Positions 62,996-64,000 of a DNA stretch of 64,000 nt are shown one piece after another. The DNA lies in the NCBI GenBank assembly GCA_963210315.1, contig OY723303.1:1426001-1490000 (forward strand), written 5' to 3'. The position numbers and the translations under genes were made by a program. The notes under the pieces are model-generated. The model worked only from the letters and a program-made list of their open reading frames with translations. It searched no databases and was not told the DNA's origin. Position 1 is the first letter of the stretch. Every line of letters begins with the position of its first letter. The stretch comes from Rhynchopus euleeides. Taxonomy: Eukaryota; Euglenozoa; Diplonemea; Diplonemida; Diplonemidae.

Positions 62996-64000
62996 ATGAA
63001 CGGCGATGACGACACCGTCCTGCCGGTTATGGCAATCCACTCCGAGAGGGGCTACAGCGCGGACAGCATCTGTAGCGAGGTGAGCTCCGTTGCCGCTTCG
63101 AAGAGCAACAAGAGCGCAAAGAGCGCGCGCAGCACATTCCAGGACACCCTGATCAACTCTGTCAATATCCTCCTGGGGGTGGGCGTGCTGTCCCTTCCGT
63201 ACGCCTTTGCCAAGGGGGGGTGGCTGGTCGCGCCTCTGTGCGCTGTCATCGCGATCGGGGCAGGGTACACAGCTTACATCCTGGGCATGATCCAGCGGGA
63301 CATTATCCAGGTGACACACCCCCTGGGTGCCTCCAACGCCGCCTCGGGGTATTACAAACGCTGCCTGACATCCTATGAAAATGGCGTGCGCCGCTACACC
63401 CTCGAGCTCGGCAGCTCCGCCCCCATCCTCGACCCCACCGTTGTCGGGAATGCCACAACCGTTTTCAACGTCAACGAGAGCGCCCCCGCAACCCCACAGG
63501 CAGCAAGCACCCCCGGCGGTGCCGCGATGTCCTCCCCCACGACCTGCGAAGAGCTCCCTGAGGAGGAAGTGCGCCCGGAGCACCATGTCGGCGTGTGGGT
63601 GATCACCTGGATGGGGAAATCCGACCCTCGGTGGAGGCTGCAGTATGAAGGCCCGCAGATGGTGGAAGGGGGGTTCGCGCCACGCACCCAGCACGGCAGC
63701 AGCCAGGGTAACCCGTCATCCGGCGATGCGCTCAGCGCGGGCGCGGGGTCTGCGGCTGTCACCCCCGAGAAGACCTTCACCGAAACCGCGGCGCTTCTGA
63801 AGAAGACGTCTCAGGCAGTGCTGGTGGGGGGTACGGAGCACCTCATCAGGGTGACCTTTGAGACCGCCCCTCTGGTGGAGCGTCTGGAGCAGTACCCCGA
63901 CATCGGCTTGGCATCATTTGGCAAGGCAGGCCATGTCCTACTCAACCTGCTCTTCATCGGGGAGCTGTACCTCTTCCTGGTGTCGATGGTGATCCTCGCG
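62996..64000 (+). CDS. AAAP-family amino-acid transporter, 5' part (runs off window)
   Basis: The ATG at 62996 opens 335 codons without a stop to the window edge. Residues 1-50 are a polar, Ser/Lys-rich cytosolic start. Residues 52-73 (LINSVNILLGVGVLSLPYA) are the family's hallmark first membrane segment with the GxGxLSLPYAF motif, followed by a second segment at about 76-98. Residues about 112-298 are a long polar insert rich in Ala, Ser, Pro and Gly, then 300-335 resume the family pattern (YPDIGLASFGKAG plus a hydrophobic helix). In most members the gap between segment 2 and the DIGxxAFG motif is only a few residues. Expected role: H+- or Na+-coupled amino-acid transport across plasma or vacuolar membrane; substrate not predictable. 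Confidence 0.88.
   Translation, partial: MNGDDDTVLPVMAIHSERGYSADSICSEVSSVAASKSNKSAKSARSTFQDTLINSVNILLGVGVLSLPYAFAKGGWLVAPLCAVIAIGAGYTAYILGMIQRDIIQVTHPLGASNAASGYYKRCLTSYENGVRRYTLELGSSAPILDPTVVGNATTVFNVNESAPATPQAASTPGGAAMSSPTTCEELPEEEVRPEHHVGVWVITWMGKSDPRWRLQYEGPQMVEGGFAPRTQHGSSQGNPSSGDALSAGAGSAAVTPEKTFTETAALLKKTSQAVLVGGTEHLIRVTFETAPLVERLEQYPDIGLASFGKAGHVLLNLLFIGELYLFLVSMVILA

Overview
The window looks like a nuclear contig of a GC-rich unicellular eukaryote that I cannot name from sequence alone. Stop usage is standard (TAA, TAG and TGA all end convincing genes). Host genes are long and intronless with G/C-rich third positions and start at ATG. There are no operons or Shine-Dalgarno sites. About two thirds of the window is mobile DNA, satellites and segmental duplications.

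Layout. 1-3666: 3' part of an APE/RNase H-type non-LTR retrotransposon whose A-tail runs straight into a class III adenylate cyclase gene. 3667-13939: three tandem copies of that cyclase gene, each broken by a different lesion (retrotransposon, 1.8 kb terminal-inverted-repeat (TIR) transposon with a 7-bp target-site duplication (TSD), 11-bp deletion). 16043-17239: hAT-type element. 17689-21368 and 49217-52396: two nearly identical genes for a surface-type protein (signal peptide, WD40 propeller, Pro/Thr stalk, multi-pass membrane domain, cytosolic tail); the first is frameshifted, the second intact. 22906-24413: 31-bp minisatellite. 24791-32836: a Mutator-like inverted-repeat element whose left arm is split by a 6.9 kb element carrying a 389-bp satellite and a decayed hAT-like transposase. 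34287-39921: a second, unrelated 31-bp minisatellite of about 182 units, abutting the C-terminal half of a Harbinger-type DDE transposase. 42-48 kb and 52.4-61 kb: dense interspersed repeats, inverted-repeat elements and duplications, including a 4.26 kb TA-flanked element with its own genes, in which a hAT element sits inside a 66-bp intron. 61341-64000: two ordinary-looking host genes, a ubiquitin-like/WD40 protein and the start of an AAAP amino-acid transporter that runs off the window.

How the parts relate. Duplicated neighbours act as empty-site references, so many insertions can be read to the base: the cyclase copies date each other's lesions, the 47.4-48.3 kb block is the empty counterpart of the 56730-60985 insertion, and 15.18 kb is the empty counterpart of the 53564-54117 insertion. 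The intact host-type genes I would stand behind are the WD40-stalk-membrane protein at 49217, the ubiquitin-like/WD40 protein at 61341 and the transporter at 62996. The cyclase tandem is a recently active host family that appears dead at this locus.
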